Assembly: GCA_963769255.1 (NCBI GenBank)
Contig: CAVYKV010000001.1
Span: forward strand, 558,001 to 622,000
Source of the DNA: JAKACA01 sp963769255
GTDB lineage: Bacteria; Actinomycetota; Acidimicrobiia; Acidimicrobiales; Bog-793
Reading direction: 5' to 3'
Length of the DNA: 64,000 nucleotides
A program made the translations under genes and the position numbers. Positions 15,207 through 25,900 of this stretch are shown here, piece by piece. Each line of letters opens with the position of its first letter. Within the stretch, counting starts at the first letter, position 1. The notes beneath the pieces are model-generated. The model was not told the origin of the DNA. It made no database searches and saw only the letters and a program-made list of their open reading frames with translations.

Positions 15207-16024
15207 GCGCCCCGGCGACTCCGTGGTCGGCGCAACTCGGCTTCACCAAGACGCCGTTCTCCAAGTCGGTGCCAGCCGACAAACTCTTCGGGCGCACAGC
15301 GCATGACGAGGCGGTCGCTCGCATCCAGTACTGCATCGCCGAGTCGTCCCTCGGTGTCGTCACGGGCGAGGTCGGTGCCGGCAAGTCTGTTGCCGTCCGG
15401 GCCGCAGTCGCCGGCCTCGACAGGACCCGCTACACCGTCGTCTACATCGCCAACCCCTCCGGCGGCTGCCGTGGCCTCTACGTGGCGATCACCACCGCCC
15501 TTGGTGCGACGCCGAGGTTCCACAAGGCTGAGGCAATCCAACAGGTGGCCGACTTGCTGGCGGCCGAACAGGTCGAGCGGCACAGGAAGGTCGTCTTCCT
15601 CATCGACGAAGCGCACCTGTTGACGCCAGAACAACTCGAAGAGCTGCGGCTCTTGTCGAACGCTGACATGGATAGCACCTCGCCCTTCGCCGGGCTCCTT
15701 GTCGGTCAGCCGACACTGGCCACGCGACTACGTCAGGGTGTCTTTGCCGCCCTCGACCAACGCATCAGCGTGCGCTACGCTATCGCCGGCATGGACGTCG
15801 CCGAGTCGGTCGGCTACCTCCGGCACCACCTCGAGCTTGCCGGCCGCACCGACGAGCTCATCGCCGATGACGCCGCCACGAGGCTGCACCGCTACGCGAA
15901 TGGGATCCCTCGGGCACTGAACAATGCCGCCCGGGCGGCGCTCATGGCGGCCGCGGCCGATGGGAAGGGCCTCGTCGACGACGTCTGCGCGAAGAAGGCG
16001 GTGGCCGAGCTCACCCGCGCCTGA
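15203..16024 (+). CDS. AAA ATPase of a transposase-ATPase pair (ExeA/TniB-like)
   Basis: The protein has 273 residues. It begins LGFTKTPFSKSVPADKLFGR (the ExeA-type PFxxxxDxxxLF entry) and has Walker A VVTGEVGAGKSVAVRAAV near residue 55, Walker B VVFLIDEAHLL near 132, a sensor-like VGQPTLATRLR and an arginine-rich C-terminus (YANGIPRALNNAARAAL). Such ATPases activate DDE transposases and help choose targets. The ATG overlaps the stop of the truncated transposase (ATGA), so the two were one operon. With its partner decapitated by RIT-2 it is probably an orphan, unless it serves a related element elsewhere. The next 223 bp to 16247 contain no supported gene. Confidence 0.85.
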   Translation: MSAPATPWSAQLGFTKTPFSKSVPADKLFGRTAHDEAVARIQYCIAESSLGVVTGEVGAGKSVAVRAAVAGLDRTRYTVVYIANPSGGCRGLYVAITTALGATPRFHKAEAIQQVADLLAAEQVERHRKVVFLIDEAHLLTPEQLEELRLLSNADMDSTSPFAGLLVGQPTLATRLRQGVFAALDQRISVRYAIAGMDVAESVGYLRHHLELAGRTDELIADDAATRLHRYANGIPRALNNAARAALMAAAADGKGLVDDVCAKKAVAELTRA

Positions 16025-16247
16025 CATCGAACGGGAAACTCTCCGGCGTCGACTCGTGGGCAAGTGGCTCACCGGTCGGCGCCGGTTCGCGTCCTCACTC
16101 AGTCAGTCCTGCCGAAGCGTCCTCAGCGAGTCAGGCCAAAGCGTTGTCATTCAATGCTGCCGGCAACACCGAGATCGTGGAAGACCTTGAGACGGCATTG
16201 GCGGAGTTCGCCGAGATCGCCGCGACGCTGAGCGGAGAAGAGACCGC

Positions 16248-17270
16248 TCAAGGCTCCTGACGCGCCATGGATCGAAGCAGCGACGCAAGGAGTTCAGCTT
16301 GTGAATGCACGCCGAACTTTCGATAGACCGCGGAAAGGTGATTTCGGATGGTGGCGGCGCTCAAGAACATCGAGCGGGCGATATCCGCGACGCTCTCTCC
16401 GGCGATGAGCTGCGCAACGATTTCGGACTGCCGAGCCGACAGCTCGTTGCCCTCTGGAAGGCGGGCGAACGCCGGAAGCACCGAAACGGATCGGGCTGCC
16501 CGAGCTTCAACCGCACAGTTGTGAACCTGGTCGTTGAGGCTGTGTGGTCCGTTTCTTCCGTCCGGCACAGGCGGGGCTGTGCTGACCACGACTCCGAGCC
16601 GCGGCGGTTGATGCTCACAGATCGGGACGATCAAGCAATAGCGGTCTGTCCAGCGACCGGCCCCGCTTCGAAGACGAGTGAGTACGGTGACTGCGAGCTG
16701 GTGGGTCGCCGCTTGAGCAGCCGCGGCCAGGAACTCCGTCGCTGAAGACGGGTGCACCAGTCCGAGAAGAGGAAAGCCCCGAAGCTCCGCGCCCTTGGCA
16801 CCGAGCAGGTGGGCGTCCGTGCTCATGTATTCGATCTGCCAGTCGTGGTCGGTCACGGCCAGTACGACTGGGGACGGCCCGAATGTAAGCAACTCGAAGC
16901 CCGTCGTCGCTCCGAGGGCAGGGGACAGTATCCAGAGACCGTAGAGTTTGCCGCCGTCCTCCACGCGGCGCCCCCAGACGTTGACGGCGACCTCCTTCCC
17001 GTCCGGTGTCACAATCCGCCGTCGCACCTGGTAGCCGTCGATCACCCTGTCGGCGATAGCCATGTACGCCGTCCGTGCCGCTTCGCGATCTCGTGGGTCG
17101 ATGCGGTCCAGTACGTCTGTGCCGAGAAGGTCCGTGGCGGGTGAGCCGAAGAGCGCTGCGGCAGCATCATTTGCCGCGACGAACCTGTGAGTCCTGAGTT
17201 CGGTCAGGATGGCTGCGAGCGGCAGTCGTTCTACTGAACGGATGAAGTCGCCTGGACTCTCCCCTGCCAT
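16248..17270 (-). CDS. PAS-domain LuxR-type transcriptional regulator
   Basis: About 340 residues. An N-terminal PAS domain (LPLAAILTELRTHRFVAAND, GTDVLDRIDPRDREAARTAY, VRRRIVTPDGKEVAVNVWGR) is followed by a second sensor-like region (FGPSPVVLAVTDHDWQIEYM). A C-terminal LuxR helix-turn-helix closes the protein (LSARQSEIVAQLIAGESVAD, IARSMFLSAATIRNHLSAVY). It probably binds DNA in response to an unknown cue sensed by the PAS pocket. No transmembrane segment is visible, so it is cytoplasmic. I chose ATG 17270 because GGGGGGTG stands just upstream. An upstream frame to 17354 adds unconvincing residues. It is divergent from the HD-GYP gene, with a 210-bp gap holding both promoters. Confidence 0.85.
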   Translation of the reverse strand: MAGESPGDFIRSVERLPLAAILTELRTHRFVAANDAAAALFGSPATDLLGTDVLDRIDPRDREAARTAYMAIADRVIDGYQVRRRIVTPDGKEVAVNVWGRRVEDGGKLYGLWILSPALGATTGFELLTFGPSPVVLAVTDHDWQIEYMSTDAHLLGAKGAELRGFPLLGLVHPSSATEFLAAAAQAATHQLAVTVLTRLRSGAGRWTDRYCLIVPICEHQPPRLGVVVSTAPPVPDGRNGPHSLNDQVHNCAVEARAARSVSVLPAFARLPEGNELSARQSEIVAQLIAGESVADIARSMFLSAATIRNHLSAVYRKFGVHSQAELLASLLRSMARQEP

Positions 17271-17480
17271 GGCTACACCCCCCACGCGATGGTACGACCC
17301 TGCGGCGGGAATGCCAACGTGACATTCATCTAGGTCCCCGTGACAACGGCCCATTGCGCGTGCGGGAGACTGACTGCAAGCGTCTACCGCGGGTCCTCCG
17401 CCGACTGGAAGTTACCGTCAATTTTTTGCTGCTCGGTCAACGCAGCGGGACCCGAGGCAGGCGAAAGGCGATCGTAGGCT

Positions 17481-18077
17481 GTGAACCGACCTGAGAGGGC
17501 GACGCCGTCACCCTCCCTTCCCGCCCTTGAGGGCGCACTGACGGTTTACGATCTTGATACGGCTGAGCATTCGGGTCGGGTCGCCTTCGCCTCGGTCGCC
17601 ATGGCCCGCCACCTCGGCCTCTCGGACGAGGCGGTCCAAACCGTGTGGTGGGCAGCGGCCCTTCACGATCTCGGCAAGCTCGCCGTGCCTATCGAAGTGT
17701 TGCGCAAGGTCGGTCCTCTCGACGAGTCGGAGTGGAAGGAGATGCGCCGCCACCCGGCCGTGGGAGCCGACTTGGTGCTCTCGGCGTCTGCAAGCCTTGC
17801 TCCGATAGCGGAGGCCATCCGCGCCCACCACGAGCGGTGGGACGGCTCCGGCTACCCCGACGGTCTGATCGGTGAGGACATCCCTCTCTTGGGGCGCATC
17901 ATCGCCATCGTTGACGCGTTCGACGCCATGACTCACGTGCGTTCATACCGCTCCCGGATACGCTCCGGTGCGGAGGGCGTCGCTGAGCTGCAATACCAAT
18001 CCGGTAGCCAGTTTGATGCGCACCTGGTGTCCGTATTCGTCGAGCTTCACGACGACGGTCAGCTCGTGAGTAGGTGA
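17481..18077 (+). CDS. Compact HD-GYP-domain protein (probable c-di-GMP phosphodiesterase or relative)
   Basis: This 198-residue protein is little more than one HD-GYP domain. It shows AEHSGRVAFASVAMARHLGL, the HD pair AAALHDLGKLAVPIEVLRK, IRAHHERWDGSGYPDGL (HHExxDGxGYP) and IIAIVDAFDAMTHVRSYR. These motifs bind a binuclear or trinuclear metal site and hydrolyse cyclic dinucleotides in characterised members. No receiver or sensor domain is fused and no membrane segment is present. The GTG start at 17481 sits after a purine-rich GGCGAAAGGCGA. It lies divergent from the PAS/LuxR gene, which may share a signal with it. The C-terminus after residue 165 is less conserved. Confidence 0.85.
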   Translation: MNRPERATPSPSLPALEGALTVYDLDTAEHSGRVAFASVAMARHLGLSDEAVQTVWWAAALHDLGKLAVPIEVLRKVGPLDESEWKEMRRHPAVGADLVLSASASLAPIAEAIRAHHERWDGSGYPDGLIGEDIPLLGRIIAIVDAFDAMTHVRSYRSRIRSGAEGVAELQYQSGSQFDAHLVSVFVELHDDGQLVSR

Positions 18078-18379
18078 GGTTGAGTTAGGGCTTCCCCACT
18101 GCGTCGCGCAACTCCTGAAGATCCTATAGACCTCCGAAGGCACGCCATCAGGGCGTAGCTGGCTGCGGCAACCCCCGTCTACGTCCCTCCTGAAGCGCGA
18201 CCCAGGGAGGTCTCGTCGTACCCGGTACCCGTCGTAGAGGGTCACGGTGACGGCCACAACCGCCTGAGTGTCTCCGCGAACGCCGCATTGGGCCGCATGC
18301 CCGGTAGCTCTACTCGGACCCTCCCTAGCCCCGATCCTTCACGCAATCGCATGACCTGAGCCCCGAAAGACGCGAAAAC
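18078..18379. other. Intergenic stretch between HD-GYP gene and IS1380 copy
   Basis: About 300 bp without a convincing plus-strand gene. A minus-strand frame (18257 downwards) reads MAVTVTLYDGYRVRRDLPGS and continues antisense into the HD-GYP gene. It could be a decayed fragment but has no recognisable domain, and I do not call it. Confidence 0.5.
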
Positions 18380-18438
18380 GCCCTCCTGATAAGGGAAACT
18401 GACGGTGTCGAAGCCAGCAGTTCCAGAACCAGGAGGGC
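18380..18438 (+). promoter_or_regulatory. Inverted repeat that can mask the IS1380 transposase ribosome site
   Basis: GCCCTCCTG (18380-18388) is the exact complement of CAGGAGGGC (18430-18438), and the right arm contains the AGGAGG Shine-Dalgarno sequence 11 bases before the GTG start. In a read-through transcript the arms would pair and hide the ribosome site, a control used by several insertion sequences against activation from outside. This role is inferred from sequence only. Confidence 0.5.
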
Positions 18439-18447
18439 ACTTCCGAG

Positions 18448-19820
18448 GTGAAGATTACCAGCGCCGTTCGTGTGAAGGTGGAAGCCGGCGGGAGCGGTGT
18501 CGTCGCCCACGTGGGGCTGCACGCACTGGGGAGCTTCGCCGACCGCTTGGGGCTCTCGGACTCGCTCTCGTCCGCCATTCGAGCAGGTACGGGACGTAGG
18601 CCCCTACACGACCGCGGCAAGGTGCTCGTGCAGGTGGCCCTCATGCTCGCCAGCGGCGGGGAGAGCTGTGCCGACATCGAGCACCTCCGCTGCGAGGCCG
18701 ACCTGTTCGGCTTCGTGCCCTCGGACTCGACGGTGCACCGGAGCTTCCACGAGCTCGGCGGGCTGCTACGAAGCGATGTGGCTGGCGCCATGGCCGAGGT
18801 GCGAAGCCGCGTCTGGGAACGCTCGGCCGTGACGAAGGCCTCGGGCCCGGTGTTCCTGGACATCGATGCCACCCTCGTCGAGATCCACTCCGAGAACAAA
18901 GAGGGCACGGCTCCCACCTACAAGAGGGGCTTCGGCTTCCACCCCATCTTCTGCTTCGCCGATGCCACCGGCGAGGCCCTCTCCGGGCTGCTGAGGCCGG
19001 GCAATGCCGGTTCCAACACCGTCGCCGATCACGTCGTCGTCCTCGATGAGGCGCTCGCCCAGCTGCCGGCCTCGCTGCAGGCGGGCCACGGCGCCGGCGA
19101 CGACTGCGACCTCGTGGAGCGCCCCGTCGTCGTGCGCACCGACTCGGCCGGCTCGACGGCCGGCTTTGTCGCCGCCCTCGTCGAGCGCAACATCGGCTTC
19201 ATGACCGTGGCGGCCACGAGCGGCCAGATCCAGGCGGCCATCATGGACGCAGACGGCATCGAGCAGATCTGGGCGCAGGCGCTCTGCCAGGACGGCACGG
19301 CGAGAGAGGGCTCCGCCGTCTGCGAGCTCACCGATCTCGTCGAGCTCGGAGCCTGGCCCGAGGGCACCCGGCTCATCGTGCGGCGCGAGCCGCTCCACCC
19401 GGGTGCTCAGCGAAGCCTCTTCCCCTCCCTTCGAGTTCCGTTACTGGGGCTTCTACACCGACCAGGCCGGTGACCCCGTCGACCTCGACGTCATCATGCG
19501 GGCCCATGCCCACGTCGAGAACCACATCGAGCGACTGAAGGACTCCGGGCTCTGCCGCTTCCCCTTCAGCGACTTTCGAGGCCAACGCCAACTGGATGAC
19601 CGCCGTGATGCTCGCCGCCGACCTCGTCAGGTGGTTCCAGCTGCTGTGCTTCGAGGGTTACTGGAAAAGCGCCCGCACGAAGGCGCTGCGCTGGGCGATC
19701 TTCCACGCGCCAGCGCGCATCGTGTCCACGGCACGACGCCGCATCGTCCGCCTCCTCGACGGCTGGCCGAGCGCCGAGGCCATCCTCACCGCCTACAAAC
19801 GGCTTGAGCTCATCACCTGA
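18448..19820 (+). pseudogene. IS1380-family transposase with two frameshifts
   Basis: The combined product of about 457 residues has the IS1380 layout: LGLHALGSFADRLGLSDSL near the start, HDRGKVLVQVALMLASGGES and SDSTVHRSFHEL, then the catalytic PVFLDIDATLVEIHSENKEG (first Asp), VVVRTDSAGSTAGFVAAL (second Asp) and a C-terminal HAHVENHIERLKDSGLCRFP carrying the Glu region. The frame changes near 19425 (…RSLFPS to FEFRYWGFYTDQAG) and again near 19575 (…FPFS to DFEANANWMTAVML). Two shifts make it inactive unless both are sequencing errors. Terminal repeats of this family could not be placed with confidence. It lies between the HD-GYP gene and the biosynthetic locus. Confidence 0.85.
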
Positions 19821-20346
19821 GCGAGCCCGACTGCGTGCTTCGGACAGCGGGCCGACACGTCACGCCCGAACGTCGGCGATCTGACGAGGCCACCGCTCAC
19901 CCGGCGCCAATGAGGCCGACAGAGGGCTCCGGACGATCCACTGAATGGCCGGTCACCGATCCTATGGCCGGAATCGGTCGTAGACGCCGACCTCTATGGG
20001 TGTCGTGAGTGATCAGGGCTAGGGCTTCGTCACCCGAGATCTCGGTTTCCATGACGCCCCTCTCGCCGTCCGTTGAGCGAAGGAAGTGCGTCGCGGGGGA
20101 GAGGTGAGCGAGGTCTGCTACGAGTTCGCGATGACCGATCCCACCTCCAGGGTGTCTGGGGCAAGACCACGTCCGCCGAGCGCCGCCGGACGCGGCCGCT
20201 CACGTCTGAGGGGTCAGGCAGAGTTCCACTCAAGTAGTTGCACACGCAACTCACCTTGGGGACGTGGACACCCGCTACTACGAAGTGCTCATGCACGGCA
20301 TGGCGCCGCGGGCTCGCCTCTGTGCCCGGCAGCGGCACAACGAAGG
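19821..20346. other. Intergenic region between IS1380 copy and phosphopantetheinyl transferase gene
   Basis: About 525 bp. I see no gene with a recognisable product. Short frames on both strands are rich in Arg and Pro and look random. The right end of the IS1380 element should lie in the first part, but no clear inverted repeat was found. Confidence 0.5.
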
Positions 20347-21123
20347 TCAGAGGTCGCCGGCAAGCGGTGAGGCCTCCCAGTCATGGCTGGGGCGAGCCGT
20401 TGAGAGCGGCGGTGGTTCGGTGAGCGGCCGGGGCGGCGGCAGCTCCCGGCCGGTGACGACGGTGATCAGGAACTCCCCGTAACGTCGCCACCACCCCGCC
20501 AGGTCGTGCCCCTCTGCCGTGCTCACGCTCAGCGGCCCCCATCCGGCGACGGACGGTCCCCGGAAACCCACCTCGACGGATCGGGTGTCGCGGCGCAATC
20601 CGGTTCGCTGTGCCTTGAGAGCGCTCTCTTTCGCTGACCAGATGACGTTGGCGAGGACGTCGCGTGAGGCGTCGACGATCGCCCCGGCGACGGCGGCCCG
20701 TTCGTCGACGGTGAAGTAATCCCGTACGAACCTCTCCGTCCGCGGCTCCACCAACTCGAGGTCACAGCCGACGTCGCAGCCTTCGCCGAGGTCACCGGCG
20801 TCGCCCAGCACGCAGGCGGCCATGCCGGCTCGACTGGTCAACGAGATTTTGAGAGCGCTCGACGCCGCGTCGACGAGTACCTCGGGTGCCCCCCTGGCCT
20901 CACCGCTCGGGAGAGCCCTGATCTCGATCCGCCGCAGCGAGGCGGCATCTGACGACCATCCCAACAGGGCTGCGACGGCGCCCTTGGCCACCCAGCGGGT
21001 GAGGAGCCACTCGGAGCGGCGCTTCGAGAAGGTCATCGCACGGGCACGATCGCCCTCCGTCGCGGTCAGCCAGTCGAAGGTCTCGGGCAGATGGCTCATC
21101 GCCTGCGAGTGCCATACGAGCAC
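20347..21123 (-). CDS. 4'-phosphopantetheinyl transferase, Sfp type
   Basis: A 258-residue member of the Sfp/AcpT family, which transfers phosphopantetheine from CoA to acyl or peptidyl carrier proteins. The signature regions are KISLTSRAGMAACVLGDAG, the Mg-binding VGCDLELVEPRTERFVRDYF (GxDxE) and the second block NVIWSAKESALKAQRTGLRR (WxxKEAxxK). The N-terminal half (KRRSEWLLTRWVAKGAVAAL) fits the family, and the last 25 residues are a Pro-rich tail. It is divergent from the acyl-CoA dehydrogenase-synthase-carboxylase operon with a 166-bp gap. It is very likely the activator of the two ACP domains of that synthase. Start is GTG 21123. Confidence 0.9.
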   Translation of the reverse strand: MLVWHSQAMSHLPETFDWLTATEGDRARAMTFSKRRSEWLLTRWVAKGAVAALLGWSSDAASLRRIEIRALPSGEARGAPEVLVDAASSALKISLTSRAGMAACVLGDAGDLGEGCDVGCDLELVEPRTERFVRDYFTVDERAAVAGAIVDASRDVLANVIWSAKESALKAQRTGLRRDTRSVEVGFRGPSVAGWGPLSVSTAEGHDLAGWWRRYGEFLITVVTGRELPPPRPLTEPPPLSTARPSHDWEASPLAGDL

Positions 21124-21289
21124 AGGGCGAGCTTGGCACAGCCGTGACGAGGCGGCGGATCGCCAAAAGGGGTCCTACGCCTCTACTGCCGGCGCCCGGA
21201 CGGACGTAGCTTGCCCACAACGGAGCGTTTGCGGTCCGAGACGGGGGCACCGGAACGGGTGGCGCGCCCCGATCGAAGAGGGAATCTCT

Positions 21290-22941
21290 ATGACCGCTGG
21301 CCTCGATGCCGAGACGCTCGAACTGATCCTGGACTCGATCACCGAGTTCTCCGAGCGTGAGCTGCCGAGGCAGCTCCTTCTCGATCTCGACGAGCGGGAC
21401 GAGTTCCCCTCGGACCTCGTCCGGCGGATGTGCGGGCACGAGCTCGGCATCCAGCTCCTGTTCATCGATACGGACTACGGCGGCATGGGAGGCGACACCC
21501 TGGACGTCTACCGGGTATGCGAGCGCCTGGCGGGCGTTGACGTCGGGCTCGCCACCGGGGTGCTCGCCACGGCGCTCGGGAGCGACCCGATCACGGTCGG
21601 GGGCACACCTGAGCAGGCCAAACGGTGGATGAGTCGCATCGCCGACGAGGGTCTGCTCATGGCCTACGCAGCGACCGAGCCTGAAGCGGGCAGCGATCTT
21701 GCTGCTCTCAGATCGGTCGCCGTCCCGCTCCTCGAGGACGGGGTCGTGACCGCTTACCGAATCTCAGGGCGCAAACAGTGGATCTCGAACGGTGGCGTCG
21801 CTGACCTCTACTCCATCCTCGCCAACGCCCCCGGTGGTCCGTCGTGGTTCGTGGTGGATCGGAACACGGCGGGACTGACGCACGGACAGCCCGAGCACAA
21901 GCACGGGATCCGTCTCAGCAACACGGCGGCGCTGTACCTCGACGACGTCGTCGTGGAGGCCGATCGACTCCTCGGGGGTGAGGAAGGCCGGGGTCTCGCA
22001 CAGGCCCAACAGGTGTTCGGCTACACGCGCCTCATGGTCGCCGCCTTCGGGCTCGGCGCCGGCTGGGCAGCCCTCGACATCGCCATTTCCTACGCGGCAG
22101 GGCGCGTGCAGGCTGGCGGGCCTCTGTCCGAGAAGCAGGGCTACACGCACAAGCTGGTCGTACCTCACGCCGTCCGGCTCGAGGCCGCCCGCTCTTTCGT
22201 GGAGGAGACGGCCGGGCACATCGACGAGGGCGACAGCCCGTGCGTCACCGAGGGCGCCATCGCGAAGTACCTGGCGACCGAATTCGCCAACCAGGCCGCC
22301 GATGCCGCCATTCAGGCCCTCGGCGGGTACGGCTACACGCGCGACTTCCTCGTCGAGAAATCCGGCGCGACGTCCGCATCACGACGATCTACGAAGGCAC
22401 GTCCGAGATCATGGAGATGACGATCGGACGCGACCGCTGGCAGCAGCATCTCAAAACGTCCGGACGCCACTATCACGATCGAGCCGAGGCGCTCGAGTCC
22501 CTTCAGCGGACGGATCCTTCGAGCGGAGCTGGCACGGCGGCGATCGCCCACCGGGCACTCGCCCAGATACTCGAATCCTGCCGCCAGCGCAGGCTGACGC
22601 GTCACCAGCACGTCCTTCTCCGCCTGGGCGAGCTCGAGGCCTGGACGGAGTGTGCGGCGGCGATGGCGCGGCGAGCGGCCTGTGCTGCTGCCGGCAGATT
22701 GCCGCCGAAGGCGGACCGCCGCTTCGATGCCGAAGCGCTCGCAGCCATGAGCCGCGTCTTCGCCCGGGAGGCGAGCCTGAAGGTGGTCCTCGAGGGCGCC
22801 CGCTGGCTGTACGGCGGCAGTCCCGAGCTTCAGCGGGCCCCTGCCCCGCCCATGGGGGTGGACGAGGTGCTGTCGGCGCAGTGCGGCCTCATCGAGGACA
22901 TGGATCTCGTGGCCGAAGCTCTCTTTGGAGGTGTCCGATGA
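21290..22941 (+). pseudogene. Acyl-CoA dehydrogenase with extended C-terminus (one frameshift)
   Basis: The first 355 residues show the family fold: an N-terminal helical domain (FSERELPRQLLLDLDERDEF), the FAD/substrate region (MAYAATEPEAGSDLAALRSV, YRISGRKQWISNGGVADLYS) and the C-terminal helices (AIQALGGYGYTRDFLVEK). The frame then breaks in an AAA run at 22358-22360. The missing A restores VEK-IRRDVRITTIYEGTSEIMEM, the most conserved segment of the family, and a further 175 residues to 22941. Repaired length is about 550, longer than usual dehydrogenases. The stop overlaps the ATG of the giant synthase (ATGA). These enzymes oxidise or, under reducing pressure, reduce acyl-CoA at C2-C3 using ETF, and a fixABCX set lies nearby. 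Start 21290 follows GAAGAGGGA. Confidence 0.85.
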
Positions 22942-25900
22942 CCGAGCCCGTTGCCATCGTGGGCCTGGGGGCCATCCTGCCCGATGCCCCGGACGTCGCC
23001 ACCTTCTGGGCCAACCTGCAGGCGGCGAAGTATTCCGTGCGCGACGTCCCGCCCGACCGGTGGGATCCGGAGCTGTACTTCGATCCCGACCCGAAGGCCG
23101 CGGACCGGACGTACTCGAAGGTCGGAGGCTGGGTGCGGGACTGGGAATGGGCGCCGCTCGAGTGGCACCTCCCCATCCCGCCGAAGGTCGGCGAGGCCAT
23201 GGACGACGCGCAGAAATGGGCGATCGCCTGCACGCGCGCCGCTCTCCTCGACTACGGCTGGCCCTGTCGTGCCATCGATACTGAGCGCACGGCCGTGATC
23301 GTGGGCAACGCCATGGGGGGAGAGAAGCACTACCGGACTTCCCTCCGGATTGCCACCCCGGAGCTGGTTGGCTGTCTGCGAGCAGCGCCGTCGTTCGCCG
23401 CACTGCCGGCGGCCGCCCGGGCGGCCATCGAAGGCGAGCTTCGCGGGCGGATCGGCGACCTGACCCCGGGCGTGACGGAGGACACGATGCCGGGGGAGCT
23501 GGGCAACTGCATCGCCGGGCGGGTCGCCAACATCTTCGACTTCCGCGGCCCCAACTTCGTCGTCGACGCCGCCTGCGCCTCCGCACTTGCGGCTCTCGAC
23601 GCCTCCGTCGCCGGATTGTCCGCCGGTGAGTTCGACCTCGCCATCAGCGGTGGCGTCGACCGCAACATGGGGGCGACCACCTTCGTGAAGTTCTGCAAGA
23701 TCGGGGCGCTCTCGGCAACCGGGACCCGCCCGTTCGACGAAGGTGCCGACGGGTTCGTCATGGGCGAAGGGGCGGCACTCTTCGTCCTCAAGCGCCTCCG
23801 CGACGCCGAGCGGGACGGTGACCGCGTCTACGCCGTCGTGCGGGGCATCGGTGGTTCCAGCGACGGCCGCGGAAAGGGGATCACGGCGCCCAACCCGGCC
23901 GGGCAAGAACTGGCCGTGACGAGGGCCTGGCGTGCCTCCGGCCTCTCGCCCGCCTCGTGCTCGATGGTCGAGGCCCACGGAACCTCCACCCGCGTCGGCG
24001 ATGTCGTCGAGGTCGAGAGCCTGACGGCCGTCTTCGCCTCCGCCGGCGTGGTCCCGGGTTCCATCGCCCTCGGCTCGGTGAAGTCGAACTTCGGGCACTT
24101 GAAGGCCGCCGCCGGCGCAGCGGGTCTCTTGAAGACCGTGCTGGCGCTCCATGGCAAAGCGATCCCGCCGAGTCTCAGCTTTCGCCGGCCCAACCCGAAC
24201 ATCGACTGGTCGACGTCGCCCTTCCACGTCAACACCGAGCTCACCGAGTGGAAGGTTCCTGCCGACGCCGTGCGCTGCGCAGGGGTCAGCGCCTTCGGAT
24301 TCGGCGGGACGAACTTCCACGCCGTCCTCGAGGAGTACATCCCCGGCCGCCTGGCGATCGACGATCATCATTTGGTCGCTGCAGGTGGACTCTCCCGAGA
24401 AGCCCTGACCGCCAGGGCGGCAGCCGTGACGTCGAAGGCGCCCCAGCGAGGGACCCTCGTCCTCGGGGCGGCTTCCGAGTCGGAGGTCGCCGGGCTTCTG
24501 CGGACGGCCCGTGACTGCGCTGTCAGCGGGACGATCCCGGCCCTGGAGGCGCCGAGCCCACAGGCGCTGGCTGCGCCGGAGCGGGTCGCCATCGACTTTG
24601 CGGACGCTGACGACCTCATCGACAAGGCGGCGAAGGCGCTCGCAGCCGTCGGGAAGGGAGCGGCTTCCTGGAAGCTGCTGCAGGGTCGGGGCATCTTCCG
24701 CGGGAGCGGAGCACCCGGCAAGGTGGCTTTCCTCTACACCGGGCAAGGTTCCCAGTACCCGAACATGCTGGCCGAGCTTCGGCGGCGAGAGCCCGTCGTG
24801 GCGGCAGTCTTCGACGAGGCGGACGAGATCATGACGCCCCTCATCGGGCGGTGCCTGTCCGAGATCATCTTCGTGGACCCGGCTTCCGAGGCGGCCGTGT
24901 CGACCGCGGAGTCCGAGCTCCGCCGGACGGAGATCACACAGCCTGCCGTCCTCGCCGTGGATATCGCCCTCACCAGGCTGCTTGCCGAGTACGGCGTTCA
25001 CCCTGACCTCGTCATGGGACACAGCCTCGGCGAGTACGGAGCCCTCGTGGCGGCGGGGGGCTTGTCCTTCGCCTCCGCGCTCGAAGCCGTGAGCGCCCGC
25101 GGACGGGAGATGGCGAACCTCTCGATCGAGGACGCCGGGCTCATGGCGGCGGTGTCGGGACCGCTCGAGGAGGTCGAGGACATCGTTGCGGCCATCGACG
25201 GCAACGTCGTCGTGGCGAACGTCAATTCGACGAGGCAGTCGGTGATCGGAGGCGCCACGGCGGCCGTCATCGAGGCCGAGGAGGCGTGTCGCCGTCATGG
25301 GTTCTCCATCGCGCGGCTTCCCGTGAGCCACGCCTTCCACACCTCGATCGTGGCGCCGGCGAGCGAGCCTCTTCGTCGCACGCTCGAACGCCTGGAGATG
25401 TCAGTCCCCGTTCTCCCCATCATCTCCAACGTCACGGGGGACTTCTACCCGACGGGGCACGGGGCGGTCCCCGAGATGATCGACCTCCTGGCACGCCAGG
25501 TCGCCTCCCCGGTGCAGTTCGTCTCCGGCCTGCGACGGCTTGCCGACGCCGGTGTGGGCGTGTTCGTGGAGGTGGGACCCAAGTGGGCGCTGCGCGGGTT
25601 CGTGGCCGACGTCTTCGGCGACGACCCCCACCACGAAGGCCTCGTGAACGTCGCCACCAACCACCCGAAGGCCGGTGACGTCGTCACGTTCAACCAGGCG
25701 CTCTGCGGGCTCTTCGCGGCAGGCCTCGGTGCCAGTCGCCAGGGTGCCGGAACCTCTCCGGCCCCGGTCGCCAGCACGCCCGTGCCAAGCGCCCCGCCGA
25801 CGCCGGAAGCTCGCCTCGGGGCGAGCCCCCCCGCGACGGAGCGCGAGGTGCACCCCTCTCCCGGCGGTGCCGGGTCGCAGGAGCGGGACGGCGAGCACGT

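Noticed and set aside
21978..22937. In-frame extension of the synthase upstream to 21978
   Set aside because: The residues are Arg/Pro-rich noise in the wrong frame of the acyl-CoA dehydrogenase gene. The synthase starts at the ATG of 22938 with a typical KS N-terminus.
22830..25340. An 836-codon open frame on the minus strand opposite the synthase gene
   Set aside because: It mirrors the codon pattern of the plus-strand synthase and is His/Gly/Arg-rich without motifs. It is a shadow of high-GC coding DNA.
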